DNA of 64,000 nt, from the NCBI GenBank assembly GCA_017540645.1, contig JAFYAQ010000023.1, positions 1 to 64,000 on the forward strand, given 5' to 3'. The translations under genes and the position numbers were made by a program. Numbering within the stretch: the stretch's first letter is position 1; every line of letters starts with the position of its first letter. Below the pieces are notes generated by a model that was not told the DNA's origin, made no database searches, and saw only the letters and a program-made list of their open reading frames with translations. The DNA is from Oscillospiraceae bacterium. Its GTDB lineage: Bacteria; Bacillota; Clostridia; Oscillospirales; Oscillospiraceae. Shown here in pieces: positions 24,190-34,702 of this stretch.

Positions 24190-26190
24190 TTATGTGTCTT
24201 TTGTGTCCTTTTGCGGGGGCTTCACTCCAAACACCGCCGCCGTCCGCGGCGGGAGACAGACCCGGATGGCCGGGCCCTGGTGGCCCGGAACATAGGCCGA
24301 GCATACGGAGCCGGAGCACAGATTGTCAAAGCCTCCGAAGGCCCCATCGTCCGTACTCAGGAGCAGCACATGGTCCCGGGCGGCGATCACAGGGATCACA
24401 TAGTCCACGTGGGTCTTCTGGGGGTGGAAGTTGAAGACGAACACCAGGCCGCCCCGCTCATAGGCCAGGACATGGTCATCGCAGTTGACGCGCAGCAGGT
24501 GGGCGTAGGGCTGGGCCAGGATCTGACGCTCTCTCGCCAGATGGATCATGGCCCGGTCGAAGTCGTTCAGCAGGCTGAATTTCAAATAACCGTTCTCCAC
24601 CAGACTCCACTGGCGGCGGCAGTAGTGATAGCTCCAGCCGTTGCCCTCCCGGGGGAAGTCGATCCACTCGGGATGGCCGAACTCGTTGCCCATGAAGTTC
24701 AGATAGCCGTTGCCCCCGGCGCTCATGGTCAGCAGGCGCAGCATCTTGTGCAGGGCGATGGCCCGGTCGATGAACAGATTGTGGCAGATCCGGTCCATGT
24801 CCGTGTACATGCGGGCGCCGGCCAGGCGGAACATGATGGTCTGGTCGCCCACCAGGGCCTGGTCATGGCTCTCCACATAGGCGATGGTGGGGGCCATGCG
24901 GGCGGTCAGCTCATGCCAGAGGCTGTCCATGTTCCAGTCCTCATCCCGCCGGTCCTTCACCAGCCGGATCCACATGTCCGGCAGGCCCATGCCCAGCCGG
25001 TAGTCGAAGCCGATGCCGCCCTCCATGACCGGGACGCACATCCCCGGCATGCCGGACATGTCCTCCGCGATGGTGACCGCGTCGGGCCGGACCTCCCGGA
25101 TCAGGGTGTTGGCCAGCTGCAGGTAGGTGATCGCCTCTGCGTCGGTGTTGGGGGAGAAATACATGCCCAGGTTGGTGAAGGCCGCGCCCAGGGCGTGGTC
25201 ATGGTAGAGCATGCTGGTGACGCCGTCAAAGCGGAAGCCGTCAAAGTGGTACTCCGTCATCCAGAACTTGAGGTTGGACAGCAGGAAATGCAGCACCTGG
25301 GGCTTGCCGTAGTCGAAGCACTTGGTGTCCCAGGCGGGATGGTTCCCCATGGGGCCCTTGTGGAAGAACTGGTACTCCGTGCCGTCGAAGGCGTTGATGC
25401 CCTCCACCGTGTTTTTCACCGCGTGAGAGTGCACCAGATCCAGCAGCACGGCGATGCCCATGCTGTGGGCCTTGTCCACCAGGTATTTCAGCTCCTCCGG
25501 ATAACCGAAGCGGCTGGAGGCGGCGTAAAAGTTGGACACCTGATAGCCGAAGGAGCCGTAATAGGGGTGCTCCATGATGGCCATGAGCTGGACGGCGTTA
25601 TAGCCCAGATCCTGCACCCGGGGCAGCACCTGATCGGCAAATTCCCGATAGCTGCCCACCCGGTATTCCTCTGTGGCCATGCCCACGTGGGCCTCGTAGA
25701 TGTACAGGGGCCGCTGGGTCCGGAAGTCGGCGTCCGTCCAAGGGTAGGGCTCCCGGGGGTCCCAGACCTCGCACAGCCAGTCAAAGCTCACCGTGTCCTG
25801 CACCACCCGACGGGCGTAGATGGGGATATGGTGGGAGAGCTTGTCTCCGTTGTGCACCACGGTCAGGACCCGGCTTCCGTCATGGAGAGCCTCCTCCGGG
25901 AGCGTCAGTTCCCAGTTGCCGTTCTCCAGAGGCGTCAGGGGGTTGGCGGTCTCCCCCCAGCCGTTGAACTCGCCCATAAGGTACACCCCGTCCGCCGCCG
26001 GCGCCCATTCCCGGTAGACCCAGCCGTTTTGGCTGTGGTGGAAGCCGTAAAACTCGTGGGCATTGGCAAAGTCCATGAGCCGCCCTGCTCCGGCCAGCGA
26101 GGCGCGCATCCGGGCAAATTGGGACATCTGCCGCTCAAAATAGCTTTCATAGGGTTGGAGGACTCGATCTCTCTCGATGATCGGAAGCAT
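24190..26190 (-). CDS. glgB: 1,4-alpha-glucan branching enzyme, GH13_8 (eukaryotic-like) type
   Basis: Introduces alpha-1,6 branches into glycogen. The 666 residues open with YESYFERQMSQF, then a CBM48 (FYGFHHSQNGWVYREWAPAADGVYLMGEFNGW) and the GH13 barrel: DLVHSHAVKNTVEGINAFDG, the nucleophile Asp in FDGFRFDGVTSML (about 320), the acid Glu in VTIAEDMSG (about 373) and the YVESHDQ histidine-aspartate (about 440). FDGFRFDGVTSMLY and the HSHA...FDGT wording are those of plant, yeast and some bacterial GH13_8 enzymes, not of E. coli GlgB. Follows glgA by about 100 bases. Confidence 0.92.
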   Translation of the reverse strand: MLPIIERDRVLQPYESYFERQMSQFARMRASLAGAGRLMDFANAHEFYGFHHSQNGWVYREWAPAADGVYLMGEFNGWGETANPLTPLENGNWELTLPEEALHDGSRVLTVVHNGDKLSHHIPIYARRVVQDTVSFDWLCEVWDPREPYPWTDADFRTQRPLYIYEAHVGMATEEYRVGSYREFADQVLPRVQDLGYNAVQLMAIMEHPYYGSFGYQVSNFYAASSRFGYPEELKYLVDKAHSMGIAVLLDLVHSHAVKNTVEGINAFDGTEYQFFHKGPMGNHPAWDTKCFDYGKPQVLHFLLSNLKFWMTEYHFDGFRFDGVTSMLYHDHALGAAFTNLGMYFSPNTDAEAITYLQLANTLIREVRPDAVTIAEDMSGMPGMCVPVMEGGIGFDYRLGMGLPDMWIRLVKDRRDEDWNMDSLWHELTARMAPTIAYVESHDQALVGDQTIMFRLAGARMYTDMDRICHNLFIDRAIALHKMLRLLTMSAGGNGYLNFMGNEFGHPEWIDFPREGNGWSYHYCRRQWSLVENGYLKFSLLNDFDRAMIHLARERQILAQPYAHLLRVNCDDHVLAYERGGLVFVFNFHPQKTHVDYVIPVIAARDHVLLLSTDDGAFGGFDNLCSGSVCSAYVPGHQGPAIRVCLPPRTAAVFGVKPPQKDTKDT

Positions 26191-26296
26191 CCCTGCGCCC
26201 CCCTTTCTATATGGTCGATGGCAATGCTAACATGTTTTTAAGGCAGCTTTGCGAGGCGCCGCGTGCGATAAACGCGAGCTTCTCAATTGTTTTTCC

Positions 26297-27955
26297 TCAG
26301 GGTCTCAGTTCCATATAGAGGGCCCGGTACTGCTTGGCGGAGTTGGCCCAGGAAACGTCCTTTTCCATATCCCGGACCACGATCTCGTCCCAGCGCTTGC
26401 GGTCGGTGAAATACACGGTCTTGGCCCGGATAATGGCGTCCAGCAGCAGGCCGGACTCGTAGCGGTCAAAGGTGAAGCCGTTGCCCTCGTCGGTGTACTC
26501 GTTGTAGGGCGCCACCGTGTCCTTCAATCCGCCGGTCTCCCGGACGATGGGCACCGTGCCGTAGCGCATGGCGATCAGCTGGGTCAGGCCGCAGGGCTCA
26601 AAGAGGCTGGGCACCAGCAGGGCGTCCGCGCCGGCGTAGATCTGGTGGGCCAGGCTCTCGTCGTAGGCGATGTAGGCGCAGACCGTGCCCTTGTTCTCAT
26701 TCTCGTAATAGCGGAAGGCATCCTCATAGCGCTTGTCGCCGGTGCCCAGGATCACCACCTGGGTGTTCCCGTCCAGCAGCTCGGGGAAGATGGCGTTCAC
26801 CAGATCCAGGCCCTTCTGGTCGGTGAGTCGGGAGATCAGGCCGATGAGGATCTTGCCCTCGTCCTGCTCCAGACCCAGGCGCTCCTGCAGGGCCAGCTTG
26901 TTGATCTTCTTCTTTTTCAGAACGGATTTGGCGTCGTAGTTGGCGGTGAGCAGCTTGTCGGTCTTGCTGTTCCAGATGTCCACGTCGATGCCGTTGACGA
27001 TGCCCGCCAGCTTTCCGGAGTGGAAGCGCAGATGGCCGTCCAGGCCCTCGCCGTAGAAGGGAGTCTGGATCTCCTGGGCGTAGGTGTTGCTGACGGTGGT
27101 GATGCAGTCGGCGTAGGCCAGGCCGCCCTTGAACATGTTGGCGTCCTCATAGCCCTGCTTCAGCACAGAGTAGTCGATGACATAGCTGGGCAGACCGCCC
27201 CAGTACTGGATGGTGGGAATGTTGTAAATGCCCTGGAAGCGCAGGTTGTGGATGGTGATCATGGACTTGGCCCGTCCCACGGGGGTGTTGGCAAAGAGAG
27301 TGCGCAGATAGACCGGCACCAGACCCGCCTGCCAGTCGTGGCAGTGGATGATGTCCGGGGTCCAGTCCAGGTAGTTCAGCGCGGCCAGGGCGGCCTTGCT
27401 GAAGTAGCAGAATTTGGGGATGTCCCGGATCAGATCGGAATAGGGATTGCCCCAGTTGAAGAACTCGTCGTTGTCGATGAAGTCGTAGACCACCCCGTCC
27501 ATCTCCATCTCCATGATCCCCACATAGAACTGCCGGCCGTCGGCGCACAGGGGCATCATGAAGTCGCCCTTGTAATTCATCATCTCCTGGTATTTCTGGG
27601 GGATGCAGTGGTAGCGGGGCAGGATCACCTTCACGTCGCAGTTGAGCTTGGTCAGCGCACGGGGCAGGGCGTACATCACGTCGCCCAGACCGCCGGTCTT
27701 CACAAAGGGATAGCACTCCGAGCCGATGAAGGCCACGCTCCGGCGGGGCTCGGGGATGGGTTCCGGCTCGGCCTTCTTCACCGTCCGTCTGGCGGGGGCA
27801 GCCTTGGGCTCGGCTTCCTTCTTGACCTCCGCTTTGACCTCCGCCTTGGCCTTCGCCGCAGAGCGGGTCTTCTTTGCCGGGACCTCCCTGACCTCCTCTG
27901 GGGCGGGGGCGGTCTGGACAGCTTCTTCCTTTTTATTCGCTTTCCTGGTAGGCAT
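26297..27955 (-). CDS. glgA: Glycogen synthase with basic Ala/Lys/Glu/Pro N-terminal extension
   Basis: GT5 enzyme that elongates alpha-1,4-glucan, normally from ADP-glucose. Of 552 residues, the first 70 or so are low-complexity Lys/Ala/Glu/Pro (for example KKTRSAAKAKAEVKAEVKK), resembling a histone H1 tail and absent from typical bacterial GlgA (about 480). The enzyme proper begins RRSVAFIGSECYPFVKTGGLGDV with the KTGGL substrate motif near 86, HCHDWQAGLVPVYLR, and the C-terminal PSLFEPCGLTQLIAMRYGT with GGLKDTV. Start at 27955 follows AAAGGAG. In an operon with glgB downstream; udk lies 32 bases upstream. No glgC is in view. Confidence 0.93.
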   Translation of the reverse strand: MPTRKANKKEEAVQTAPAPEEVREVPAKKTRSAAKAKAEVKAEVKKEAEPKAAPARRTVKKAEPEPIPEPRRSVAFIGSECYPFVKTGGLGDVMYALPRALTKLNCDVKVILPRYHCIPQKYQEMMNYKGDFMMPLCADGRQFYVGIMEMEMDGVVYDFIDNDEFFNWGNPYSDLIRDIPKFCYFSKAALAALNYLDWTPDIIHCHDWQAGLVPVYLRTLFANTPVGRAKSMITIHNLRFQGIYNIPTIQYWGGLPSYVIDYSVLKQGYEDANMFKGGLAYADCITTVSNTYAQEIQTPFYGEGLDGHLRFHSGKLAGIVNGIDVDIWNSKTDKLLTANYDAKSVLKKKKINKLALQERLGLEQDEGKILIGLISRLTDQKGLDLVNAIFPELLDGNTQVVILGTGDKRYEDAFRYYENENKGTVCAYIAYDESLAHQIYAGADALLVPSLFEPCGLTQLIAMRYGTVPIVRETGGLKDTVAPYNEYTDEGNGFTFDRYESGLLLDAIIRAKTVYFTDRKRWDEIVVRDMEKDVSWANSAKQYRALYMELRP

Positions 27956-27987
27956 GAATACTCTCCTTTACAAATTCATCTTTTCAT

Positions 27988-28632
27988 TCATTCGATCTCG
28001 GGGAAAGAATCGGCTCCGACTTCCAGATACCGGCGGATATGTCCCATGATCAGATTCAGGGCCACTTTGTTGCGCCCTCCCTCCGGGATGATGATATCCG
28101 CGTTTTTCTTGCTGGGCTCCACGTATTTCTCGTGCATGGGCTTCACCGTGGCCTGCCACTGGTCCACCACGCTCCGGACAGAGCGGCTGCGCTCCTCCGT
28201 GTCCCGGAGGATGCGCCGGGCCAGACGCACGTCCGCGTCCGTGTCCACGAACACCTTCATATCCATCTGCTCCACCAGCTCCGGCTCGGCAAAGATCAGG
28301 ATGCCCTCCACCAGGATCACAGGCTTGGGGGTGATCAGCTCCGTCTCCCCGCTCCGGTTGTGGACCCGGAAATCGTACACCGGGCAGTGGACGCTGCGCC
28401 CCTGCTTCAGAAGGCGCAGATGCTCCACCATCAGCTCGGTCTCAAAGGCCTCCGGGGTGTCGTAGTTGAGCGCCGCGCGCTCGTCATAGGTCAGGTCGTC
28501 ATGGGCGCGGTAATAATTGTCGTGATGGACGATACATACCTTCTCGCCGAAGGCGTCCATCAGGGCGTCGGTCAGGGTGGTCTTGCCGCTGCCGGATCCT
28601 CCGGCGATGCCCACTACCAGGGCGTGAGGCAT
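27988..28632 (-). CDS. udk: Uridine/cytidine kinase
   Basis: Phosphorylates uridine or cytidine for salvage. The 214 residues carry P-loop GIAGGSGSGKTT near 9-20, HHDNYYRAHDDLTYDERAALNYDTPEAF, the nucleoside-binding YDFRVHNRS and the LVEGILIF Walker B region; IDADVRLARRI-type RxxxxD core is seen as DTDADVRLARRILRD. ATG 28632 is chosen because AGGAGG ends eight bases before it; a GTG at 28641 overlaps that site. It adjoins the nucleoside importer genes, consistent with uptake followed by phosphorylation. Confidence 0.93.
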   Translation of the reverse strand: MPHALVVGIAGGSGSGKTTLTDALMDAFGEKVCIVHHDNYYRAHDDLTYDERAALNYDTPEAFETELMVEHLRLLKQGRSVHCPVYDFRVHNRSGETELITPKPVILVEGILIFAEPELVEQMDMKVFVDTDADVRLARRILRDTEERSRSVRSVVDQWQATVKPMHEKYVEPSKKNADIIIPEGGRNKVALNLIMGHIRRYLEVGADSFPEIE

Positions 28633-28652
28633 GGGAAGCACCTCCTTGTTTT

Positions 28653-28756
28653 ATAATGATTATCGGATAGAGAAAACAATCGAGGATCCGATTGTTTTCG
28701 ACGCCAAGCGGCGCGGCGAAAAGTTTTTCAGCTTTTCGCCATCATATAATCATTAT
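28653..28756. repeat. 104-bp palindrome-bounded, two-hairpin intergenic element
   Basis: The two ends are ATAATGATTAT (28653-28663) and ATAATCATTAT (28746-28756), exact inverted copies. Inside are two hairpins: GAAAACAATCG with CGATTGTTTTC (about 28672-28700) and GGCGAAAAG with CTTTTCGCC (about 28715-28740). The right end overlaps the stop codon of the permease gene. It resembles a MITE- or REP-like element, or a tandem-hairpin terminator; only one copy is in the window. Confidence 0.55.
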
Positions 28757-29784
28757 CTGGTGGATTTGTCGTAGGGGATGCCCTCGGCCTTGGGGGCGCG
28801 GGAGCTCTTGGAGGTAAAGGCCAGGACGATCAGGGTGATGAGATAGGGCAGCAGCCGGTAGAAATGGGTGCTGATGCCCGCCTCCGCCAGGGCAAAGACC
28901 CCGTCGCCGTTGATGTCCAGAGTGGAGAAGGAGGCGGCCACGCATTTGAAGAGGCCGAACAGCAGCGCGCCCAGCGCCACGTTCAGGGGCTTCCAGTTGC
29001 CGAAGATCATGACCGCCAGGGCCAGGAAGCCGAAGCCGGCCACGTCGCCGTTGGCCGAACAGTTGGCGGTGGTCAGGGCATAGACATAGCCGCCCATGCC
29101 CGCCAGGGCGCCGGAGATGCACACACCGGTGTAGCGCATCTTCAGCACATTGATGCCCAGAGAGGCCGCCGCCTGGGGGTTCTCGCCGCAGGAGCGCATC
29201 CGCAGGCCGAAGCGGGTCTTGTAGAGGATCACGCTCAAAACCAGGAACACCAGGAGGCAGAAATAGGTGGCAAAATACACCTTATCCAGGAAGGTGGAGC
29301 CCAGGAAACCCATGGACTGGTCCTTGGCATAGCCCAGCATGGACTTTTTCACCATGAACCAGCCGGCCGCGCCGCCGGTCTCCATCTGCAGGGTGTTCTG
29401 GTTCACCAGGATGCGAATGAGAAACAGCACCAGGGCCGGGGCCAGCATGTTCAGAGCGGTGCCGCCGATGGTCTGGTCCGCCTTCAGGTTGATGGCGGCA
29501 AAGGCCAGCAGCAGGGAGAACAGAGAGCCCAGGATCGCCGCCACCAGCATGGTCAGCAGCACGAAGCCCTGGAGCGCTATCCAGTTGCCGTTCTGATAGG
29601 CGGCGTTGAACCAGCCCGCCTGCTGCACGATGCGCACGAACAGCACGCCCACAAAGGCGCCGAAGATCATGATGCCTTCCAGGGCCAGGTTGATGATGCC
29701 GCTTCGCTCGGAGAAGATGCCGGCCAGCGCCACGATCATCAGCGGCACGGCATAGATAAGCGTCTGTCGAATCAAAAAGGACAT
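28753..29784 (-). CDS. ABC transporter permease, BMP/nucleoside type (second permease)
   Basis: 343 residues of the branched-chain-permease-like family (BPD_transp_2), with about eight to ten hydrophobic helices. It starts MSFLIRQTLIYAVPLMIVALAGIFSERSGIINLALEG, the signature shared with YufQ/NupQ-type permeases, and has TRFGLRMRSCGENPQAAASLGIN, the coupling-helix region. Its ATG directly abuts the TAA of the first permease gene. With the other permease, the double ATPase and the BMP lipoprotein it forms a nucleoside importer. Confidence 0.88.
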   Translation of the reverse strand: MSFLIRQTLIYAVPLMIVALAGIFSERSGIINLALEGIMIFGAFVGVLFVRIVQQAGWFNAAYQNGNWIALQGFVLLTMLVAAILGSLFSLLLAFAAINLKADQTIGGTALNMLAPALVLFLIRILVNQNTLQMETGGAAGWFMVKKSMLGYAKDQSMGFLGSTFLDKVYFATYFCLLVFLVLSVILYKTRFGLRMRSCGENPQAAASLGINVLKMRYTGVCISGALAGMGGYVYALTTANCSANGDVAGFGFLALAVMIFGNWKPLNVALGALLFGLFKCVAASFSTLDINGDGVFALAEAGISTHFYRLLPYLITLIVLAFTSKSSRAPKAEGIPYDKSTR

Positions 29785-30995
29785 TTACTTTTGCGCCTCC
29801 TTTTTCTCCTCCGTTGTTTTGGCCTCCGCCGGGGTCGGCTTCTTTTTCCGCTCGCCCAGCCACAGCTTGATGATCAGGGAGAAGGCGGACAGATAGACGA
29901 TCACGGCGATGATCACGTCGGTGATGTACTCGTTATAGCCCGTCAGGTTCTTGATCTGCAGGCCGGCGATGTTCAGCATGGACATGAAGCAGCCGGTGAA
30001 GATCACGCCGAGGGGATTGTTCACCGCCAGCAGCGCCACGGCGATGCCGTTGAAGCCTGCCGCGGGCAGGGACTGATAGGTGTTCCAGAAGAACTCCGTA
30101 TTGCCCGCCAGGTAGTAGAGGGAACCGCCCGCGCCCGCCAGCGCGCCGGCGATGGCCATGCTGAGCACGATGTTCCTCTTGTCCCGGATGCCCGCATAAC
30201 GGGCGGCGTGGCGGTTGGCGCCGCAGGCCTTCAGCTCATAGCCGAAGGTGGTGCGGCTCATGATGATATACACCACGACAGCCAGTACGATGGCTACCAG
30301 GATGCCGCCGTTCACCTGGGAGCCGGGGAAGAGCTTGTCCAGCCCCAGCTTGGAGGTGGCCACGTTGTTGAAGGTGGTCTTGTAGATATAGCCGGACTTG
30401 GTGCTCTCGGCCACGTTTTTCAGATTGCTGATGTCAAAAAGCCAGGTGACCACGTTGGCGGCGATCCAGTTGGTCATGATGCAGGCGATGACCTCGTTGA
30501 TGTTCAGCAGCGCCTTCAGAAGGCCGGGGACGCAGCCCCACAAGGCGCCGGCCAGCATGCCGCCCAGGAAGGCCAGCAGCCAGATCAGCGCCGGGGAGAC
30601 GGCGGAGGAGGGGATGCTCAGGGCGATGAACAAGGTGGCGCAGGTGCCGGCCAGATACTGGCCCGCCGCGCCGATGTTGAACAGGCCCGCCTTGTTGGCC
30701 ATGGCCACGCTGAGTCCGGTGAGGATCACCGGCGTGGCCCGGAAGAGCATGTTGCCCACGCTGGTGGGGTTAAAGCCGAAGCTGAGCTGGCCTGCCGCGT
30801 TGCGGCCGGTGGAGAAAAGGCCGAAGAACGCCAGCCGGATGCCCTCCCAGGCGCTCTTCAGTCCCAGAGAGGGGGTAGTCAGGCCCATGATAAGGATCAC
30901 CAGGCTGCCGGTCAGCAGACCGATCAGGATGCTGAGCAGGGACGCCACCACCGAGCGGGTCCCATTCTTCTTCCAGAAGGAGGTCAGTTTCTCTT

Positions 30996-30999
<4 letters not shown>
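29785..30999 (-). CDS. ABC transporter permease, BMP/nucleoside type (first permease)
   Basis: 404 residues, hydrophobic, of the YufP/NupP-like group. Conserved stretches are FRATPVILTGLSVAMANKAGLFNIGAAGQY, WGCVPGLLKALLNINEVIACIMTNWIA and TFGYELKACGANRHAARYAGI (EAA-like cytoplasmic loop). The C-terminal tail is rich in Lys and Glu. The ATG overlaps the TGA of the ATPase gene (ATGA), so translation is coupled. It supplies one half of the membrane channel of the importer. Confidence 0.88.
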
Positions 31000-32546
<1,547 letters not shown>

Positions 32547-32629
32547 ATTCCTTCCTCCCCTCGTAAAAATGGGTGATTCCATGTTTTTTCCCACAGATAA
32601 TTATATCGGAGAGATGCTGAAAAAGCAAG

Positions 32630-32662
32630 AAAAACGGGAAGGATGTTCTCCTTCCCGTTTTT
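32630..32662. terminator. Intra-operon hairpin terminator after the BMP lipoprotein gene
   Basis: 14-bp stem (32630-32643 with 32649-32662), TGTTC loop, with A-run and T-run on the two sides. It lies between the binding-protein gene and the ATPase gene of the same importer. Confidence 0.85.
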
Positions 32663-32675
32663 CGTTTTTAAGGGA

Positions 32676-33827
32676 TTACTCCACGATGTTCAGAGCAACA
32701 TGCTCGGTGGCGGCCAGGTTGTTGAAGTCGTTGTCGATGGTCAGCTCGCCGGAGAGGATCTTGGCGAACATCTCTTCGTACTCGGCCACGGTCCAGTTCT
32801 GCAGGCTCCAGGTGTCGGTGGGCAGACCCACGGCGTTCTGAGCAGCGCCCATGGTGATGCCGCCATCGGCCCGGAAGGTCTCCCAGCTGCCGTCAAAGGC
32901 GGCGGTCAGGGCCTGGTAAGCGGCCTCGCCGATGCCCTTCAGAGCAGAGGTGATGACGGAGGGGTACTGGCCGGACTGGTCAACGTCCACGCCGATCATG
33001 TAGGCGTCGTTGGCATCCGCCGCAGCGGCGATGGAGTCAGAGATGGTGCCGCCGCAGGAGAAGATGACCTCGGTGCCGTTCTCGTACCAGCCGGAGGTCA
33101 GGGTCTGCAGCTCGGGAGAAGCGGAGAAGGTAGCGCCGTACAGGTAGGTGTAGTTCATGCTGACGTCCACGCCCTTTTCGGCAGCGGCCGCCTCAGCGCC
33201 CTGCACGTAGCCGTAGCCGTAGCGGTTCACGGCCTCGTTGGTGCCGCCGCCGCCGCCGCAGAAGCCCAGCTTGGTGTAGCCTTCCATAACGGCCGCGTAG
33301 CCGGCCAGGTAGCCGCACTGCTCTTCCTGGAAGGCGATGCCAACCACGTTGTCAAGGCCCAGGTTCCAGCCGTCGATGAAGACGAACTTCACGTCGGTGA
33401 ACTCCTTGGCGGCCCGCTCCAGAGCGCCCGCCTGCAGGAAGCCGGCGCAGACAATGACCTTCGCGCCGTTGTCCACGGCGGCCTTCATGGCGTCGTAGCG
33501 GTCGTCGTCGGTGGCCTCAGAGCCGTTGGCGGGCTGATAGTAGTTGTAGGTCACGCCGGCTTCTTCGGCATACTTCTGGACGCCTTCCCAAGTGCCCTGG
33601 TTGAAGGACTTGTCCATCAGCTGGCCGATATCCGTGACGAAAGCCACGTCATAGGTGTTGGCAGCAGCGGCGGGAGCCTCGGCAGGGGCCTCAGCGGGGG
33701 CCTCGGCGGGAGCCTCGTTCTGGGCGGGGGCCGCAGGAGCGGCGGGGGCGGCGGGAGCGGAAGAACCGCAGGCGGCCAGAGCCAGCACCATGGTCAGCGC
33801 CAGAAGAACAGCAAGGATCTTCTTCAT
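32676..33827 (-). CDS. BMP-family substrate-binding lipoprotein (nucleoside importer)
   Basis: 383 residues. Lipoprotein signal with lipobox LAAC (Cys20), then an Ala/Pro/Glu-rich spacer (about 22-55, repeats of APAE), then the periplasmic-binding-protein fold of the basic membrane protein family: YDVAFVTDIGQLMDKSFNQGTWEG, GIAFQEEQCGYLAGYAAVM, GFCGGGGGTNEAVNRYGYGYVQG and IGVDVDQSGQYPSVITSALKG. BMP proteins of this type bind purine or pyrimidine nucleosides, which agrees with neighbours deoD, tdk and udk. It has its own promoter (33876-33904) and RBS AGGAGG. Confidence 0.92.
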   Translation of the reverse strand: MKKILAVLLALTMVLALAACGSSAPAAPAAPAAPAQNEAPAEAPAEAPAEAPAAAANTYDVAFVTDIGQLMDKSFNQGTWEGVQKYAEEAGVTYNYYQPANGSEATDDDRYDAMKAAVDNGAKVIVCAGFLQAGALERAAKEFTDVKFVFIDGWNLGLDNVVGIAFQEEQCGYLAGYAAVMEGYTKLGFCGGGGGTNEAVNRYGYGYVQGAEAAAAEKGVDVSMNYTYLYGATFSASPELQTLTSGWYENGTEVIFSCGGTISDSIAAAADANDAYMIGVDVDQSGQYPSVITSALKGIGEAAYQALTAAFDGSWETFRADGGITMGAAQNAVGLPTDTWSLQNWTVAEYEEMFAKILSGELTIDNDFNNLAATEHVALNIVE

Positions 33828-33875
33828 TTTTATCTTTCCTCCTAAATAATTGATCCGTTTCGGATCGTTTTGCTG

Positions 33876-33904
33876 ATTATACCATATTCCCCCGGAATCT
33901 GCAA
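33876..33904 (-). promoter_or_regulatory. Promoter of the BMP lipoprotein gene
   Basis: Minus strand TTGCAG (33899-33904), 17-base spacer, TATAAT (33876-33881). A small GATCCG/CGGATC hairpin (33852-33866) lies in the leader before AGGAGG. Confidence 0.75.
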
Positions 33905-33956
33905 GTGTCCGGGCCGGGCGCGGGGAAGATTTTGGAAAAAACCTTGGCTGCGCCCT

Positions 33957-34676
33957 TTACAGGCGGACCGCCGTCTCCAGACTCAGCTCCATCATCTCCC
34001 GGAAGGAAGTCTGCCTCTCCTGGGCGGGGAGGGCCTCTCCGGTGAGCAGGTGGTCGGACACGGTGCAGATGGCCAGAGCCCGTTTCCCGCACCGGGCGGC
34101 GTTCAGGTACAGGGCCGCGGCCTCCATCTCCACCGCCAGCACCCCCAGCTTCTGCAGCGCGGCGTTCTGGCCGGGGTCGTCGTTATAAAAAACATCGGAG
34201 GAGTAGATGCTGCCCACCTGGTAGGAAAGGCCCATCTTCTCTGCCTGCTCCGCGGCGGTGCGCAGCAGGGTAAAGTCCGCGATGGGGGCCACCGTGCCCC
34301 GGAAGCCGTACTGGGCGCCGAAGTTGGAGTCGGTGCAGGCGCCTTCGGCAAGGACGATGTCCCGGACCTTCAGCTTTTCGCTCATGCCCCCGGCGGAGCC
34401 CACCCGGAGGATGTTCTCCACGCCGAAAAAGCGGAAGAGTTCATAGCTGTAAATGCCGATGGACGCCATGCCCATGCCGCTGGCCATGACGCTGACGGGT
34501 ACGCCCCTGTAAACGCCGGTGTAGCCCTGGACGCCCCGGACGTTGTTCACCAGACGGCGCTCGCTCAGATAGTTTTCGGCAATGAACTGGCTGCGCAGGG
34601 GGTCGCCGGGCATCAGCACGGTCTCGGCAAAATCCCCCGGGGCCGCGTTGATGTGGGGGGTTGGTGTGTTGGCCAT
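33957..34676 (-). CDS. deoD: Purine-nucleoside phosphorylase, DeoD type
   Basis: Cleaves purine (deoxy)ribonucleosides with phosphate to the base and pentose 1-phosphate. The 239 residues match the hexameric DeoD class: MANTPTPHINA (His for the phosphate site), VLMPGDPLRSQFIAENYL, VMASGMGMASIGIYSYEL, RVGSAGGM, the VEMEAAALYLNA ribose-binding motif, and CTVSDHLLTGE with the catalytic Asp. Start ATG 34676 with AAGGAGG upstream. Lies between the nucleoside importer and tdk, in the same direction as both. Confidence 0.95.
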   Translation of the reverse strand: MANTPTPHINAAPGDFAETVLMPGDPLRSQFIAENYLSERRLVNNVRGVQGYTGVYRGVPVSVMASGMGMASIGIYSYELFRFFGVENILRVGSAGGMSEKLKVRDIVLAEGACTDSNFGAQYGFRGTVAPIADFTLLRTAAEQAEKMGLSYQVGSIYSSDVFYNDDPGQNAALQKLGVLAVEMEAAALYLNAARCGKRALAICTVSDHLLTGEALPAQERQTSFREMMELSLETAVRL

Positions 34677-34702
34677 GGGTCGATCCTCCTTACAATTTCT
34701 TT

